Below are positions 63,683-64,000 of a stretch of DNA of 64,000 nucleotides, in pieces; positions within the stretch are counted from its first letter, which is position 1, and the number at the start of each line of letters is the position of its first letter. Under the pieces are notes generated by a model. That model was given only the letters and a program-made list of their open reading frames with translations. It was not told the origin of the DNA and searched no databases. The position numbers and the translations under genes are program-made. The stretch comes from Archangium sp. GTDB lineage: Bacteria; Myxococcota; Myxococcia; Myxococcales; Myxococcaceae. Location of the stretch: NCBI GenBank assembly GCA_022843845.1, contig JALHMW010000025.1:1-64000 (forward strand). Reading direction: 5' to 3'.

Positions 63683-64000
63683 TCACCGCGCCGTCGGGAA
63701 GGCCGGGGGCTCGTCGAGCTTGAGCTCGTGGCGCAGGGCCTTGAGGCGCTCGAACTCGCGCACCTCGTCGGCGAGCGTCCGTCGACCCAACACCAGGCGA
63801 ACGAGCCCGTAGATCGCCACCGAGACCGAGACGATGGTGGCCGGGACCACCAGCTGCGGAGCGAGCGCGAACTCGACGTCGACGGACAGCCTCCACGACG
63901 CAGCGCCGGTGATGGCCGCGATGAAGAGCGAGACCGCCGTGTGGGCGAAGTGCGACGTACTCTTCCGGTACGAGAGGCGGGAGAGGGTCGCGTCGTGTTC
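63683..64000 (-). CDS. Membrane protein with two TM helices (5' truncated by window edge)
   Basis: The minus strand is open from base 64000 to a TGA at 63685-63683, giving the last 105 residues of a membrane protein. Two hydrophobic helices are visible (HTAVSLFIAAITGAA and VVPATIVSVSVAIYGLVRL), followed by a charged tail (RRTLADEVREFERLKALRHEL). Codon use is fully coding. It lies 2 bp upstream of the CinA-like gene. The family is unrecognised; the start is outside the window. Confidence 0.72.
   Translation of the reverse strand, partial: EHDATLSRLSYRKSTSHFAHTAVSLFIAAITGAASWRLSVDVEFALAPQLVVPATIVSVSVAIYGLVRLVLGRRTLADEVREFERLKALRHELKLDEPPAFPTAR

Overview
The window is high-GC, densely coded DNA that looks like a Myxococcota (myxobacterial) chromosome. 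The signs are a MYXO-CTERM-type C-terminal anchor on a VCBS/ASPIC-UnbV protein (6316-8295), a eukaryote-like Ser/Thr kinase with a PEGA tail, a PilZ-AMIN fusion, many Cys-rich lipoproteins with 'DAG' or Gly-Ser-Ala linkers, and frequent GTG/TTG starts. Almost everything is core or lineage-specific chromosomal content. I see no insertion sequence, prophage, integrase or CRISPR array.

Layout. 1-2218: end of a secreted Cys-repeat protein with a DUF1554-like C-terminus. 2222-6257: TetR regulator divergent from a metal-handling operon (YHS lipoprotein, TolC-like protein, multicopper oxidase). 6316-11305: VCBS protein, Gfo/Idh/MocA oxidoreductase, small Cys lipoproteins, VWA lipoprotein. 11519-16296: Lon, an FAD oxidoreductase and an RHH/RelE toxin-antitoxin pair. 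16298-22881: a DAG-repeat lipoprotein coupled to an ABC-F ATPase, then two paralogous lipoproteins. 22924-27418: Ser/Thr kinase, HExxH metallopeptidase, ATP-grasp ligase, YceK-like lipoprotein. 27555-28993: a minus-strand operon of a Spy-like lipoprotein, a TauE/SafE permease and a SelW-like selenoprotein whose reading frame is crossed by a UGA codon. 29101-32957: envelope proteins, PilZ-AMIN and a 2OG-Fe(II) oxygenase. 33051-35575: MoxR ATPase, VWA and cNMP-binding operon. 35559-40185: YceI, SRPBCC, UDP-glucuronate decarboxylase-like SDR, RHH regulator, lipoproteins, SPOR protein, heme-binding lipoprotein. 40216-44477: a tRNA-centred block (MnmA, CCA-adding enzyme, tRNA-Arg(CCT), tRNA-Val(CAC)). 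44565-46848: Hsp70-like protein, SCP2-like protein and a small protein. 46962-50807: SpmA/SpmB-type permease, TPR/HEAT lipoprotein, NlpC/P60 lipoprotein. 50764-54943: aspartokinase, ComEA-like protein and a zinc-ribbon protein carrying about ten NQTMVFG repeats. 55022-64000: histidine ammonia-lyase, a 1,668-residue TPR protein, a beta-propeller-like protein, a CinA/MoaB-like protein and a truncated membrane protein.

The least explained parts are the hidden SelW-type selenoprotein with a candidate bacterial SECIS, the NQTMVFG-repeat zinc-ribbon protein, the zincin/ATP-grasp pair, a recurring Cys-rich lipoprotein module (three copies here), and a recurrent -10-like TANNNT hexamer 6-12 nt upstream of start codons that suggests leaderless or very short-leader transcripts.
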